Shown here in pieces: positions 36,923 to 46,142 of a stretch of 64,000 nucleotides of DNA (its first letter is position 1; each line of letters begins with the position of its first letter). Origin of the DNA: Elusimicrobiota bacterium. GTDB lineage: Bacteria > Elusimicrobiota > Elusimicrobia > 2-02-FULL-39-32. The stretch is taken from positions 1 through 64,000 of the forward strand of contig JACPBF010000006.1 of NCBI GenBank assembly GCA_016180425.1, given 5' to 3'. The notes beneath the pieces are model-generated. The model was given only the letters and a program-made list of their open reading frames with translations. It did not search any database and had not been told where the DNA came from. A program made the translations under genes and the position numbers.

Positions 36923-38119
36923 TTAACTATTTGTTTTCAACGGCAAACTAATTTCCACAGCGCATCCCTCTCCCCCGCTTAATTTATCCACGATCTGGAT
37001 GGCGCCATTCATGCTATTTAAAATTCCTCGCGCTATGGTTAAACCTAACCCGGCTCCTGGAGTTTTTCTATTCACATCATCCATGGATCTAAAAAAAGGT
37101 TCAAATGCCTTTTCTCTCACTGCTCGCGGGACTCCAGGTCCGTCATCCTCTATGCGGATGATAAACTCCTGCTCTTTTTTTTCTGTAAATATCATGATAT
37201 TTAAATGTTCTTTGGAATACTTAATGGAATTCATTAAAATATGAGAAAGAACACTTTTAAAATAAACTGGATCTAACTTTATTTTAACTGGAGCGCCTTC
37301 AATAAATCCAATGGAAAATTGAGGGTAACGATTTCTAAAATCTTGAATGGTCTCTCTTAAAAACTGCATGATATTCAATTCTTCTAAATTAAATATTAGT
37401 TTCCCTTCCTGAATTTTAGAAATCTCAAAAATTTCAGACATCAGCCGCACCATCCGGCTCGCTTCTAAACTTAAGACATCCAAATATTGTTTGATCTTCT
37501 CTGAGGAGAGACGGCTCCAGCCATCTTTAAGAGTGTCGGCAAAACCCATCACTGCTGTAGCAGGAGTTCTTAATTCATGGGACATGATAGAGATAAATTG
37601 AGTTCTCATGTCATAAAGGGTTTGTAATTTTTGATAGGATTCATTTAAAGCCACGGTTCTTCGATGCACCTCTTCTTCTAATTTTTCATTCCATTTCTTT
37701 AATCTTTCAGTAAGCTCCTGGTTTTCTTTGATTAAACGCGCTTTTTCAAAAATCTTATTCAAAATATTTTTTATCTCATCCATGTTATAAGGCTTTAGAA
37801 TATAAGCATACGCCCCAGCATTAACGGAATCAACCGCGCTGGTTAAGTCTGGATTGCCCGTCAACATGATCACTTCTGTTTGGGGAGAATGTTCTCTAAT
37901 CTTTTCCATCACAGTTACGCCGCTCATGTCTGGAAGGCGCAAATCCACCAAAGCTGCTACAGGGGAACTAAAGTTACTTTGATTTAGATTTTTAATGAGT
38001 TCTAATCCGGTTGCAAAAGATTGAACATGGTACCCTTCGCCAATAAGTATGGTCTCAATGGATTGCCGGACCCCGGGTTCATCATCCAAAACATAAATTT
38101 CATTTTTATCAGGATGCAT
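36923..38119 (-). CDS. Soluble hybrid REC-histidine kinase
   Basis: A 398-residue protein with an N-terminal REC domain (YVLDDEPGV; phospho-Asp in AALVDLRLPDMSG; Lys in AYILKPYNMDEI), a coiled linker (LTERLKKWNEKLEEEV), HisKA with FISIMSHELRTPATAVMGF and a HATPase domain (VLSHILMNSIKYSKE; EDDGPGV; GAGLGLTIARGIL). No membrane segment. Its ATG abuts the TAA of a possible 35-codon ORF upstream. The layout is nearly the same as the kinase at 18461, so they are likely paralogues. Confidence 0.93.
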   Translation of the reverse strand: MHPDKNEIYVLDDEPGVRQSIETILIGEGYHVQSFATGLELIKNLNQSNFSSPVAALVDLRLPDMSGVTVMEKIREHSPQTEVIMLTGNPDLTSAVDSVNAGAYAYILKPYNMDEIKNILNKIFEKARLIKENQELTERLKKWNEKLEEEVHRRTVALNESYQKLQTLYDMRTQFISIMSHELRTPATAVMGFADTLKDGWSRLSSEKIKQYLDVLSLEASRMVRLMSEIFEISKIQEGKLIFNLEELNIMQFLRETIQDFRNRYPQFSIGFIEGAPVKIKLDPVYFKSVLSHILMNSIKYSKEHLNIMIFTEKKEQEFIIRIEDDGPGVPRAVREKAFEPFFRSMDDVNRKTPGAGLGLTIARGILNSMNGAIQIVDKLSGGEGCAVEISLPLKTNS

Positions 38120-38227
38120 TTAATCTACAGGATAATGAATTTTTCTCATTCCCAAATCCTCATGTAAGGAGATTTCTTCGTCTCCAGACCCCTTCACCAC
38201 TTGGTGAAAAATGATCTCTCGAGACAT
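38120..38227 (-). CDS. Possible 35-residue small protein upstream of the kinase
   Basis: An ATG at 38227 preceded by AGGTAACGCCC opens a 35-codon frame (MSREIIFHQVVKGSGDEE...) whose TAA directly abuts the ATG of the kinase gene. The hydrophilic, acidic/amphipathic composition resembles a real short protein, and the stop-start contact suggests translational coupling. I do not recognise it. It could also be leader RNA with no coding role. Confidence 0.35.
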   Translation of the reverse strand: MSREIIFHQVVKGSGDEEISLHEDLGMRKIHYPVD

Positions 38228-38294
38228 GGGCGTTACCTGATCTTTTGGGTCTCATTGGACTATTTTGAAAAAAACCAGAAATGAAAGTGCCTCT

Positions 38295-40166
38295 TTATTG
38301 AATTGGGGTTAATTTCCCGCCAGTAGCTTTTTCTAAAGCGGCATATGAGGTGATGTAGAATACAGAGGCTTCTTTTAAGCTAATCTCCGCTTCTTTTAAG
38401 CTGCCCAAACTCTGCAAAAATTGAGTGGCTTCAATCTGATGGAGACGATCCTTAGCTTGAGCAATCGCTGCTTCTTTTCTGCGATATTCCAACTCTTTTT
38501 GAGCGGATTCAATTTGAACTTTTGCTTTTTGATGGTTAAAATAAGCTTCTTTTACTTCCAATAAAATATCCTTTCTAATTTTTCTAAATTCCTCTTTTGC
38601 TTTCTCTTCATCTACCTTAGCCTGCATCAGGCTCGATCCCGCAGGCAATGAATCTAACAACCCAACAGTAATAGTCTGAGCTCTGGTCTCTGTTCGGCTG
38701 GCAGAACCTAAATCAGGAGCTGTTTTTTCCGTGGAAGCCATGGGGGCTATGGAACTGCCGCCAAAATAAAGCACGCCTTTTAAGGCAAGGTTATAACTAT
38801 CTTTCATGGATAAAGATTCTTTGCGAAAAGCCGCTCCAGATTGCCCAATAAAACCACTGGCATCCACTTTAAACAGATTTTCCGCTCTGGAAACTTTGCG
38901 CGCATACTCCTTTGCGCGCTGCGAGAGCAAACCAATTTTAACTTCTGGACGGTTAGACAATGCCAAAGAGATAAGTTGGTTCAATTCAAAAGAAAAATCC
39001 TTAACTTTAGCCAAGGATTCTTCAATAGAAACCTGAATTTCATCAGGCAATAAATCCAGATTAAGCAAAGATAAGAAACGGCTCTTTGCGATTTCCACAT
39101 CTTTTTCCTGAGAAATAGTTTTATAATCAATTTGATTTTTACTGGAAAGCACCCCTAAATATTCAGATTCAGAAGCAACCCCAATCTCTTTCTTTTTCTT
39201 GGTGGTATCCAGAACCCGATCCCCATCCACTTGCAATGCTTTTCTTACTCCTAGAGCTTCCCTAGCTGAAAGGTACGTATATAAAGCCTTAATCACTTCA
39301 AATTGAACTTCCAGTGTTATCTTAGAGATTTGAGTTTCTGCGATCTCTGTCTGAACTTTAGCCCCTTTTTCCGCATTCAGAAGTCTGCCGCTCTGAAAAA
39401 CTGGCTGGCCAATTTCAAGACCAATCTCTTTTCTATTAAAATCCGCGCGCGTGGATGCATCATTAGGATCAGATTGAGTTGTGCCTTCAGTTTGAGTTCC
39501 TCTGCCAGACAGTACAGGAAAAAAATTTCTGCGGGATTCAAAAAGTTTTCTCTTGCTAAGTTTTAGTTCGGATTGAGCAATTTCCAACCCTTTATGATTA
39601 GCTAATCCTACCTGAATAAATTCTTCCTGAGTTGGCCTCATAGAAAGAGTCATTTTGGGAGGTTCTAAAATATCTACAGTTGTATATCCTCCAATACTGG
39701 CAGGCAGCGGGACAACTGTTTCAGCCCCTTGAGCAGCAGGCAATGGTTCTATAACCTCCATGCCTTTTTTAATGTCTAAGGAAAGTATCCAATCTTTTTG
39801 AGAAACTTTTACCAAGCACTTTTGATCCAAAATTAAAGTAATCGTTTTTAATAACTCTTTGCCGCTAGTTCCTTTTTGGCAAACCACTTTCATATCCTTA
39901 ATTAATTTTTTTCCAATCTGTTGAAAAGGTTCTTGATCACAAGATATCTCCTCATCAATGACCAGCTCTATGGTTGGCGGATCTTGAATCTCTTTTAAAA
40001 CATACTTTAATGGCAGCTGCGATTCCACAACCACAAAAGCTGAATTTCCATCTTCCGCTTCTGTCACCACCACATTCTCCACCTTATTAGTTGCAGCAAA
40101 AGTAAGCCTAACAGAGCTGAAAAATACCACTGACAATAAGCAAAAAAGATGGGTGATTTTTTTCAT
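38295..40166 (-). CDS. TolC-family outer-membrane protein with N-terminal AMIN-like domain
   Basis: I take the ATG at 40166 (623 residues): it begins a clear signal peptide (MKKITHLFCLLSVVFFSSVR), has AAAGGAG before it, and overlaps the upstream stop as ATGA. The frame extends to 40244 but that part lies in the upstream gene. After the signal comes an AMIN-like strand-rich domain (about 25-150: AFVVVESQLPLKYVLKEI, PPTIELVIDEEI), which in known proteins binds peptidoglycan or the envelope. Then comes the long helical TolC-type repeat (about 185-615: GLEIAQSELKLSKRKLFESR and its second half). It would form a periplasm-spanning channel. No inner-membrane pump or adaptor gene is nearby. The AMIN fusion is unusual for TolC. 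Confidence 0.85.
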   Translation of the reverse strand: MKKITHLFCLLSVVFFSSVRLTFAATNKVENVVVTEAEDGNSAFVVVESQLPLKYVLKEIQDPPTIELVIDEEISCDQEPFQQIGKKLIKDMKVVCQKGTSGKELLKTITLILDQKCLVKVSQKDWILSLDIKKGMEVIEPLPAAQGAETVVPLPASIGGYTTVDILEPPKMTLSMRPTQEEFIQVGLANHKGLEIAQSELKLSKRKLFESRRNFFPVLSGRGTQTEGTTQSDPNDASTRADFNRKEIGLEIGQPVFQSGRLLNAEKGAKVQTEIAETQISKITLEVQFEVIKALYTYLSAREALGVRKALQVDGDRVLDTTKKKKEIGVASESEYLGVLSSKNQIDYKTISQEKDVEIAKSRFLSLLNLDLLPDEIQVSIEESLAKVKDFSFELNQLISLALSNRPEVKIGLLSQRAKEYARKVSRAENLFKVDASGFIGQSGAAFRKESLSMKDSYNLALKGVLYFGGSSIAPMASTEKTAPDLGSASRTETRAQTITVGLLDSLPAGSSLMQAKVDEEKAKEEFRKIRKDILLEVKEAYFNHQKAKVQIESAQKELEYRRKEAAIAQAKDRLHQIEATQFLQSLGSLKEAEISLKEASVFYITSYAALEKATGGKLTPIQ

Positions 40167-41461
40167 TGAGCTTCTCCTTTTAATTTGGAAAGATTTCTTT
40201 GAGCTGCCGCATGATTTGGATCTATGTGGAGAGCCGCCTCCCACTGTTTGATCGCTTCTTCCACACTGCCTTCAGAATAAAAAACAAGACCTCTTTGATA
40301 AAATTTTTGTGCTTTCTCTGTTTGCTCTTTTTTGATTTTTTCTATCCACTCCAATGCCTCTTTATCCTTTGGATTTTTTGCAACATAAGTTTGCAAAAAT
40401 TGGAGAGATTCCTTATATTCTCCCTTTTCATAAAATACCAAAGCTTTATCGTAAGGCTTTTGAGTTCCTTCAGTTTTTAATACGGGCGTTACCTCTACAA
40501 GAGGCATTGCCCCAGTCTCACTTTTTATCCCTTTAGCATTAATTTTTGCAACATAATTTTTTGCCACTTCATTCTCCGGACTTATGGAAAGAATCGCCTC
40601 CCAATATTTTAGAGATTCAACATATTTTTCTTGCAAGAATAAAGAAAGACCTTTATCATAATATTCTCCTAAAAGGTTTTCCTTGCTTTTTTTCTCTAAC
40701 AGCCCTTCAGCTTTAGCTAATTCTTTTTTAGCCTCTTCATCTTCAGGTTCAACTTCAATAATTTTTTTCAACAAATTGACCGCTTCCTGATAATTCTCCG
40801 CCTGAAAAGCGGATTTTGCTCTTTGACGACCTAAAGTCACCACCTCATAGCGGATGCTGTCATTATAAAGCTGTTCCGCTTTTTTAACATAAATAGCAAG
40901 TTTCACATTCTCTGGGACCATGTACTGGGCTTCTTTCCAAGCTTTAATCGCCTGAGTGTAACGGGCATGCAAATAAAAAATCATTCCTTGAAAAATCAGG
41001 TTATCCGGGGATGAGATGGAAACCATTGCCATTTTTTTTCGAATCATCGCTTCCACATCATTTTTTAATCTTAAAGCTTCGGTATGATTGGGTGAAAATA
41101 AGAGGATGGATGCGATATTGTCCGCAGCTTCCACCCAATCTTCATCACCCATGCTTTTTTTAACCAATTCAATTTTTTCTCTTTGCAGTTTTTCCCTTTG
41201 CTTTCTATTTTGCTCAAGCTTTTCTTTGCATTGCTCAAGCCCTTTAAGAGCGGTTTTATCTTTTGGATCTATTTGCAGAACGCGGGTAAAAATTTGGAAG
41301 GATTTTTCATAATCTTCCGCCACATAAGCGGAAAAAGCAGAGTCTAGAAGCTCATTGAATTTGCTTCTTTGTTCTGGATCTAGCGCTGAGTAACTAGAAG
41401 AGTAACCCAAACCGCAAGAACAACAAAAAAATAACCAAACCAAGATGATTTTTTTATACAT
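40163..41461 (-). CDS. Secreted TPR-repeat protein
   Basis: A 432-residue protein with a signal peptide (ILVWLFFCCSCGLGYSSS) and TPR units throughout: YVAEDYEKSFQIFTRVLQID, YQEAVNLLKKIIEVEPEDEE, YVESLKYWEAILSISPENEV, YKESLQFLQTYVAKNPKDKE, VEEAIKQWEAALHIDPNHAA. A Cys cluster near the cleavage site could make it a lipoprotein, though no classical lipobox is clear. It is translationally coupled to the TolC-like gene, so it probably works with that channel as a periplasmic scaffold. A structured leader lies 14 bp before its ATG. Confidence 0.85.
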   Translation of the reverse strand: MYKKIILVWLFFCCSCGLGYSSSYSALDPEQRSKFNELLDSAFSAYVAEDYEKSFQIFTRVLQIDPKDKTALKGLEQCKEKLEQNRKQREKLQREKIELVKKSMGDEDWVEAADNIASILLFSPNHTEALRLKNDVEAMIRKKMAMVSISSPDNLIFQGMIFYLHARYTQAIKAWKEAQYMVPENVKLAIYVKKAEQLYNDSIRYEVVTLGRQRAKSAFQAENYQEAVNLLKKIIEVEPEDEEAKKELAKAEGLLEKKSKENLLGEYYDKGLSLFLQEKYVESLKYWEAILSISPENEVAKNYVAKINAKGIKSETGAMPLVEVTPVLKTEGTQKPYDKALVFYEKGEYKESLQFLQTYVAKNPKDKEALEWIEKIKKEQTEKAQKFYQRGLVFYSEGSVEEAIKQWEAALHIDPNHAAAQRNLSKLKGEAQ

Positions 41462-41474
41462 ATAAAATAAGACT

Positions 41475-41520
41475 GCCCAGTGGGAGTTAGAGATTCATTT
41501 CTTGAATCAGTCCACTGGGC
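41475..41520 (-). promoter_or_regulatory. Nested hairpin leader upstream of the TPR/TolC operon
   Basis: GCCCAGTGG (41475-41483) and CCACTGGGC (41512-41520) form a 9-bp GC-rich stem; inside it GATTCA (41492-41497) and TGAATC (41503-41508) form a second stem with a 5-base loop. In the minus-strand transcript this ends 14 nt before the ATG at 41461, so it would overlap or adjoin the ribosome-binding region. It may also act as a terminator for the gene at 41619, but no T-run follows. No known riboswitch class fits. Confidence 0.5.
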
Positions 41521-41618
41521 GCTTTAAAGATAGTACGCCTCTCTAACTTTAAAATCAAGTTTAGCAGGGATTATCTGAAAATTCAAGACCTTGGGGACAG
41601 GCAGAGGAAAATAGAGCA

Positions 41619-43223
41619 TTATTTATATTTTATCTTATTTTTTCTTTCTTGGCTAAGTTTTAATTTTTCTAAATTTTGACGCGCGACCATTAGTCCCGGT
41701 TTAATCAAAAGCGCTTTTTGAAAAGATTCTTCCGCTTTCTTCAGCTCTTTTTTTTGCAAATAAATTAATCCTAAATTGTTATGGGGCTCGGCTAACTTAG
41801 GGTTTATTTGAAGCGCATTCTCAAAATAAGAAGATGCCTGATCTAATTCCCCAACCCTTAAAGTATGATTCCCCAAATTATATTGCGCTCGCGCGTTCTT
41901 TGGATAAAGCTGAACCGCTTCCTGCCAAAGAACAATTGGATTCTCATAAAAACGATTCCTCTTCAAAGTTAATCCCGCAAAAATAAAAACAACAAGACAA
42001 ATAGATAGTTTTAAAAAACTTTTATCTTTAAAATTTTCTTTTATGGGAACTTTAAAAATCATTAAACAAAAACTTACCCCGCATAAAATAAAGCCAAAAC
42101 TTGGCAGATAAAGCCTTCTCTCTGTCATGGCGTCATTGATAGGAAAAAAAGAGGAGGTAGGGCTTAGGGTTAAAAAAAACCAGATCATTCCAAAAAAAAT
42201 CATTTTAGAATATTGCCAATTTTTTTTAAAAAAATATACAACTGCCCCAAGACTGGAGCCTAAAACAAGAATGGAAATAAAAGTTCTAAATTCTAAAATG
42301 CTCTTTGCAGGCTCAATAAAATGATCTATAGACTGACCCCTAGGCGCTAAAAGCAGCCTAGAATAATTTAAGATCACAAAAGGTTGAGTTAAAGCATAGG
42401 TAAGTCTAGTCCAACGTTCCCAGGGGTCTGTAATGCGGTCTCCCAAACCCCCAAAATAAAAATAACGAAAAATTAAAAAAATTCCTAAAAGCAGCCAAAA
42501 ACCCAAATGATAAAAATTTCTTTCACCAATTTTTTGCCAAAATGAATTTGAACGATTCCCTTCATTAGATAAAAAAACTGGAGATGAGCCATCTGAATCT
42601 AAAAAAAATTCAAGAATTAAAATCATCAAGGGTAACGTAACCCCGATCTGCTTAGACCAAAAAGAAAATACAAAAGAGATCAAAGAAAGAAAATAAAAAA
42701 TCCTTTTCCTTTGAGAGAAAATCAAGTTTAAAAAAAAGAATATGGAAAATAAATAAAAAAACGTAGCCAAGCCGTCTGCGCGGCCGCTAATGTAGGTAAC
42801 CACTTCTATTTGCAAAGGGTGGCAGGCAAAAACAAGAGCGACAAGCAAAGGAACAAAAAAAAGCCTTACTTTGTAAAATAAAAAAAAGAGTATTTGAGTC
42901 AAAAAATAGATTAAGACCGTATTGCCCATATGGATTAGAACATTGACTAAGTGATAGCCAAAGGGATTCATTTGTCCAAAAAAATAATTTAAGGTATAAG
43001 TAAAATAGGTGAATGGACGGGAAGGATCATTTTGACCTAACCCATAGCTAGACTGATAGATAAGACGATTTTTAAGGCTGCTTAAATCCTTAATATCCGG
43101 GTTATAAACAATATTTGCCAGATCATCAAAAATAAAAGGATGGTTTAAGGTGTTGAGATAAAGTAGAAAGGGCGCAAACAAACAGATCAAAACTGCAATA
43201 AAAACGCCACTCTGCTTACTCAT
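41619..43223 (-). CDS. TMTC-like multi-pass membrane protein with C-terminal TPRs (GT-C type)
   Basis: A 534-residue protein with about ten membrane segments, followed by three TPRs (AQYNLGNHTLRVGELDQAS, PHNNLGLIYLQKKELKKAE). The N-terminal loop has FIFDDLANIVYNPDI, with the acidic pair in the first extracytoplasmic loop expected of GT-C glycosyltransferases, and NPSRPFTYFTYTLNYFFG, typical of TMTC/DUF1736-type proteins. It would transfer a sugar from a lipid-linked donor to an extracytoplasmic acceptor, perhaps protein O-glycosylation. The donor is unknown. It precedes the nested hairpin and is downstream of tRNA-Arg. Confidence 0.8.
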   Translation of the reverse strand: MSKQSGVFIAVLICLFAPFLLYLNTLNHPFIFDDLANIVYNPDIKDLSSLKNRLIYQSSYGLGQNDPSRPFTYFTYTLNYFFGQMNPFGYHLVNVLIHMGNTVLIYFLTQILFFLFYKVRLFFVPLLVALVFACHPLQIEVVTYISGRADGLATFFYLFSIFFFLNLIFSQRKRIFYFLSLISFVFSFWSKQIGVTLPLMILILEFFLDSDGSSPVFLSNEGNRSNSFWQKIGERNFYHLGFWLLLGIFLIFRYFYFGGLGDRITDPWERWTRLTYALTQPFVILNYSRLLLAPRGQSIDHFIEPAKSILEFRTFISILVLGSSLGAVVYFFKKNWQYSKMIFFGMIWFFLTLSPTSSFFPINDAMTERRLYLPSFGFILCGVSFCLMIFKVPIKENFKDKSFLKLSICLVVFIFAGLTLKRNRFYENPIVLWQEAVQLYPKNARAQYNLGNHTLRVGELDQASSYFENALQINPKLAEPHNNLGLIYLQKKELKKAEESFQKALLIKPGLMVARQNLEKLKLSQERKNKIKYK

Positions 43224-43229
43224 GAATTC

Positions 43230-43306
43230 TGGTGCGCCCAGTAGGAGTCGAACCTACGGCCTTTCCGTTCGAAGCGGAACGCTCTATCCAACTGAGCTAT
43301 GGGCGC
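43230..43306 (-). tRNA. tRNA-Arg (anticodon TCG)
   Basis: A complete 77-nt cloverleaf on the minus strand: 5' GCGCCCA pairs with 3' TGGGCGC, D-arm AGCTCAGTTGGATAGAGC, anticodon stem TTCCG/CGGAA around loop CTTCGAA (anticodon TCG), and T-arm with GGTTCGA. CCA is encoded. It would read CGA codons. It lies 6 bp upstream of the membrane protein gene. Confidence 0.96.
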
Positions 43307-43360
43307 AAAAATTTTAACCAAAACAATCAATCTTAAAGGCTCTGTTCAAAATACCAGATC

Positions 43361-43440
43361 TGTTATAAAAATAGGCAATAAGTCATTACTATTGCGTATT
43401 TTCATGCTTCAGAGCGCGCGCCAGCTCATGACAACTAATG
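43361..43440 (+). repeat. 80-bp dispersed repeat, family B copy 1
   Basis: Begins TGTTATAAAAATAGG and ends CATGACAACTAATG. It aligns without gaps to 49521-49600 with about 11 differences in 80, and loosely to 59191-59280 in reverse. It lies between tRNA-Arg and the pgi stop codon. Confidence 0.75.
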
Positions 43441-43454
43441 CGGTTCGCATCTTT

Positions 43455-45179
43455 TTAGGAATGCACCAGCGTTTTAAGTTTTTGAACTGAAACCAGCGCA
43501 TCTTTCTTAAAATGGATATAAAGAACTCTTCTTCCTTTACTATTTAATGCTTGAAAGTCCCCCAAAGCCTGCGCCATCTCTAACTCTTTAAATGAATATT
43601 TTTTCCAAGGAATAGGTAATTTTTTATTTGTATCTTGAGTCAAAATTAAAAAAACTCCTGTATTCGCCCCCCCTTTATGCAGCTGTCCAGTGGAATGCAA
43701 ATATCTAGGACCATAGCCAAATAAAGTAGCTGCTTTAGTTTGATCTCTTAAAGAATTTCTTAAATCTTGAAGCTCATCATGTAAGCTGAGTTTAAAAGGC
43801 AGGTAAGCCAAAAGCCCGATATAATCATTCGGATTTATTTGAGCAAAAAAATCTTTTAGTAATTCAGAAAAATTCTTTTGATTTAACTCTATATTTTGAA
43901 GACAAACATCGCTGAAAGTGACTTTAAAAAATTCATCCTCATAGTGACTTAGAGGACTAGGCAATGAGCCCTTGCTTTCTAATTCTTTTAAAATGGTTCC
44001 GGTCAGATCTTTTGCGGATTGAACATCCGGCTGATCAAACGCATTCACTCCTAAAAGCGCGCAGGCTGCCGCAGCAGCTATTTCCCAACGAATCAATTCC
44101 CCTCCCAAATCCTCTGGCTGATTTAGAACGATCTTTAACAAAGGAAATTTTTTTTCTATATTTTTTAAAAAACTTTCTAATTCGGACATTTCCCCTTTAT
44201 TTTTATAATGAATCGCTACAAAACACCGATCTTCTTTATAATTTTTATTGGCAGTGAATGATTCTCCTGCAATTGGCACAATCCCTTTGCCTTCTTTACC
44301 GCTGCTTTCTGCAATCAGCTGTTCTATCCACAAACCAAATGCTTCCAGCTCTTGAGGTAAAGCCAAGGTCGCTTTATTTAAAGAAAATTTAGCCAGCTCT
44401 CCTAAAAATAGTCCCAACCTTACAGCTGGATTCTCTTTTAAAGGCACATTAGCCGCGCAAAGCGAACCCATTTTCTTTGCGCTCTTTAAAAGCTCTTTTA
44501 CATTCATCCCGCTTAAAGCTGCTGGAACCATGCCAAAATAAGAAAGAGCGGAGAAACGCCCTCCAATATCTCCAGGGTTTAAAAAAATTTTCCTAAAGCC
44601 TTTTTCTTTAGCTAAATTCTCTAGAAATGTGCCTTGATCCGTAATTGCCACAAATTGATTTCCATTTTCTTTAACTCTTTTATAGAAATAATTGAAAAAA
44701 CTTAAAGGCTCAATGGTAGTTCCTGATTTACTGGCAAAAATAAAAAGCGTTTTATCTAATCTTAAAGAAGTTTCAACCTCACAGATCCAGTCTGGATCTG
44801 TGCTGTCTAAAACATGCAGTTTGGGAAACCCTGGTTTAACAGGCAAACTTAAACGAAAAAGCTCTGGGGACAGGCTAGACCCCCCCATTCCCAATAAAAG
44901 GATATGTTCAACTCCATCTTTTTTAACCTCTTCTGCAAATTTAAGCAGTTCATCCAAATTCCCTAAAACCTTATCTGCAACAAAAAGCCAGCCTAAAGAA
45001 TTTTTTATGATCTTTTGATGCTGCGGCTCATTCTTCCAAAGCGCAGGATCTTTAGCCCATAATTTTTGGGCAAAGCCGATTTTCTCCAAGATTTTTAATC
45101 CTTGAAGATAAGCCTTTTCATGACCATGTAAAAACATCTCTTCTTCCTTTGGAAGTTCAAAACATCTCTCTTTATTCAT
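43455..45179 (-). CDS. pgi: Glucose-6-phosphate isomerase
   Basis: The 574-residue protein interconverts glucose-6-phosphate and fructose-6-phosphate in the cytoplasm. Seen in order: HILLLGMGGSSLSPELFRLS (about 93-112), FIFASKSGTTIEPLSFF (about 146-162, the phosphate-binding SKSGTT), NPGDIGGRFSALSYFGMVPA (about 197-216), and DQPDVQSAKDLTG near 370. It is closer to the SIS-domain isomerases found fused to transaldolase than to E. coli Pgi; here no transaldolase is fused. It stands alone, upstream of tRNA-Arg on the same strand. Confidence 0.9.
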   Translation of the reverse strand: MNKERCFELPKEEEMFLHGHEKAYLQGLKILEKIGFAQKLWAKDPALWKNEPQHQKIIKNSLGWLFVADKVLGNLDELLKFAEEVKKDGVEHILLLGMGGSSLSPELFRLSLPVKPGFPKLHVLDSTDPDWICEVETSLRLDKTLFIFASKSGTTIEPLSFFNYFYKRVKENGNQFVAITDQGTFLENLAKEKGFRKIFLNPGDIGGRFSALSYFGMVPAALSGMNVKELLKSAKKMGSLCAANVPLKENPAVRLGLFLGELAKFSLNKATLALPQELEAFGLWIEQLIAESSGKEGKGIVPIAGESFTANKNYKEDRCFVAIHYKNKGEMSELESFLKNIEKKFPLLKIVLNQPEDLGGELIRWEIAAAAACALLGVNAFDQPDVQSAKDLTGTILKELESKGSLPSPLSHYEDEFFKVTFSDVCLQNIELNQKNFSELLKDFFAQINPNDYIGLLAYLPFKLSLHDELQDLRNSLRDQTKAATLFGYGPRYLHSTGQLHKGGANTGVFLILTQDTNKKLPIPWKKYSFKELEMAQALGDFQALNSKGRRVLYIHFKKDALVSVQKLKTLVHS

Positions 45180-45361
45180 GCTCTCCCCATTTAGTTAGAT
45201 TATGTAAAACTATAAAAAATTTTTCATTTTTTCGGATTGGTTCTCACAACTAACTGAATTCTAAGTTAATTTTCAAGCCCAATGGTTTGATCCATTTGAT
45301 AAGCTCCCTTCGATCTTTCTTTTTGAGAAGGCTGCGCATTAGGCAATTTTAATTTTAGTGA

Positions 45362-46057
45362 TTAATTATACCAAGTTGCTAATCTTTTCGGGGAAACTCC
45401 AAGATAAAATAATAAAACCAAAAATGAATTTCTTAATGAATTGCGAAGCGGACCATTCTTAACATATCTCCGTATAGAAGTTATAACCGTGTAATTAAGA
45501 ATTTTAATAGAACCCAATTTTCTCAAATTTGGAATAAAAAGATATTCTTCCATTAATGGCTCTTGCGGAAATCCCCCAGATTCTTTATAAACTTGGCTGC
45601 TCACAAATAACGCCTGATCCCCTTGAGGCACACCCGTGATTTTAGTTCTACAATTTGCCAAAAAAGCGATCAATTTATAGATCGAGCTATCAGAATTAAA
45701 CTTTAACTTAAACGCGCCAGCCGCAATTTTTTGATCTTTAGATTCAAAACAATTTATAACTGCTTTTTGCCAATCCAAAGGCAGCCTAGTATCCGCATGC
45801 AAAAAAATTAAAAGCTCTCCCTTTGCTGCTTCTGCGCCTAAACGCATCTGAGCGCTCCTATTTTTTAAAGGAGAAGAAATAAAATGATCTGCGGTTCTTT
45901 CCCCAATTTCCACTGTGCGATCAGAACTGCCTCCATCCACTACAATAATCTCAATGGGAAGCAGGGTTGAAACTTGTCGAAGATGGCTGATCTCTTCTTC
46001 AATTGAACTCTCTTCATTAAAAACCGGAATGATAATCGAAATTAAATTAATTTCCAT
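45362..46057 (-). CDS. Family 2 glycosyltransferase, TIGR04283 type (rSAM/selenodomain-associated transferase 2)
   Basis: A 231-residue cytoplasmic GT-A enzyme: ISIIIPVFNEESSIEEEISH at the N-terminus, IEIIVVDGGSSDRTVEIG with the nucleotide-binding DGGSSD, and ELLIFLHADTRLP with the metal-binding HADTRLP motif; then GVPQGDQALFVSSQVYKESG. This pattern is diagnostic of TIGR04283, which is linked to arsenosugar formation through co-occurrence with ArsM and a radical SAM protein. Neither is in the window. Its partner TIGR04282 lies 86 bp upstream, so the pair is one pathway step. Confidence 0.87.
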   Translation of the reverse strand: MEINLISIIIPVFNEESSIEEEISHLRQVSTLLPIEIIVVDGGSSDRTVEIGERTADHFISSPLKNRSAQMRLGAEAAKGELLIFLHADTRLPLDWQKAVINCFESKDQKIAAGAFKLKFNSDSSIYKLIAFLANCRTKITGVPQGDQALFVSSQVYKESGGFPQEPLMEEYLFIPNLRKLGSIKILNYTVITSIRRYVKNGPLRNSLRNSFLVLLFYLGVSPKRLATWYN

Positions 46058-46142
46058 AAGAGATCAGCCTATTTTCTACCTAGTTCCTTGAACCCAATAA
46101 AAAGTCCGAAATTGCCATTGATCAAAAATTTTTCGAGATTTT

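Noticed and set aside
38120-38294. Possible riboswitch before the kinase gene
   Set aside because: Hairpins are visible but no conserved c-di-GMP, SAM or TPP core motif could be matched.
41475-41520. Degenerate tRNA gene
   Set aside because: Only about 11 of 13 bases resemble the tRNA-Arg 3' half; no D-arm or anticodon arm fits. Described as a hairpin instead.
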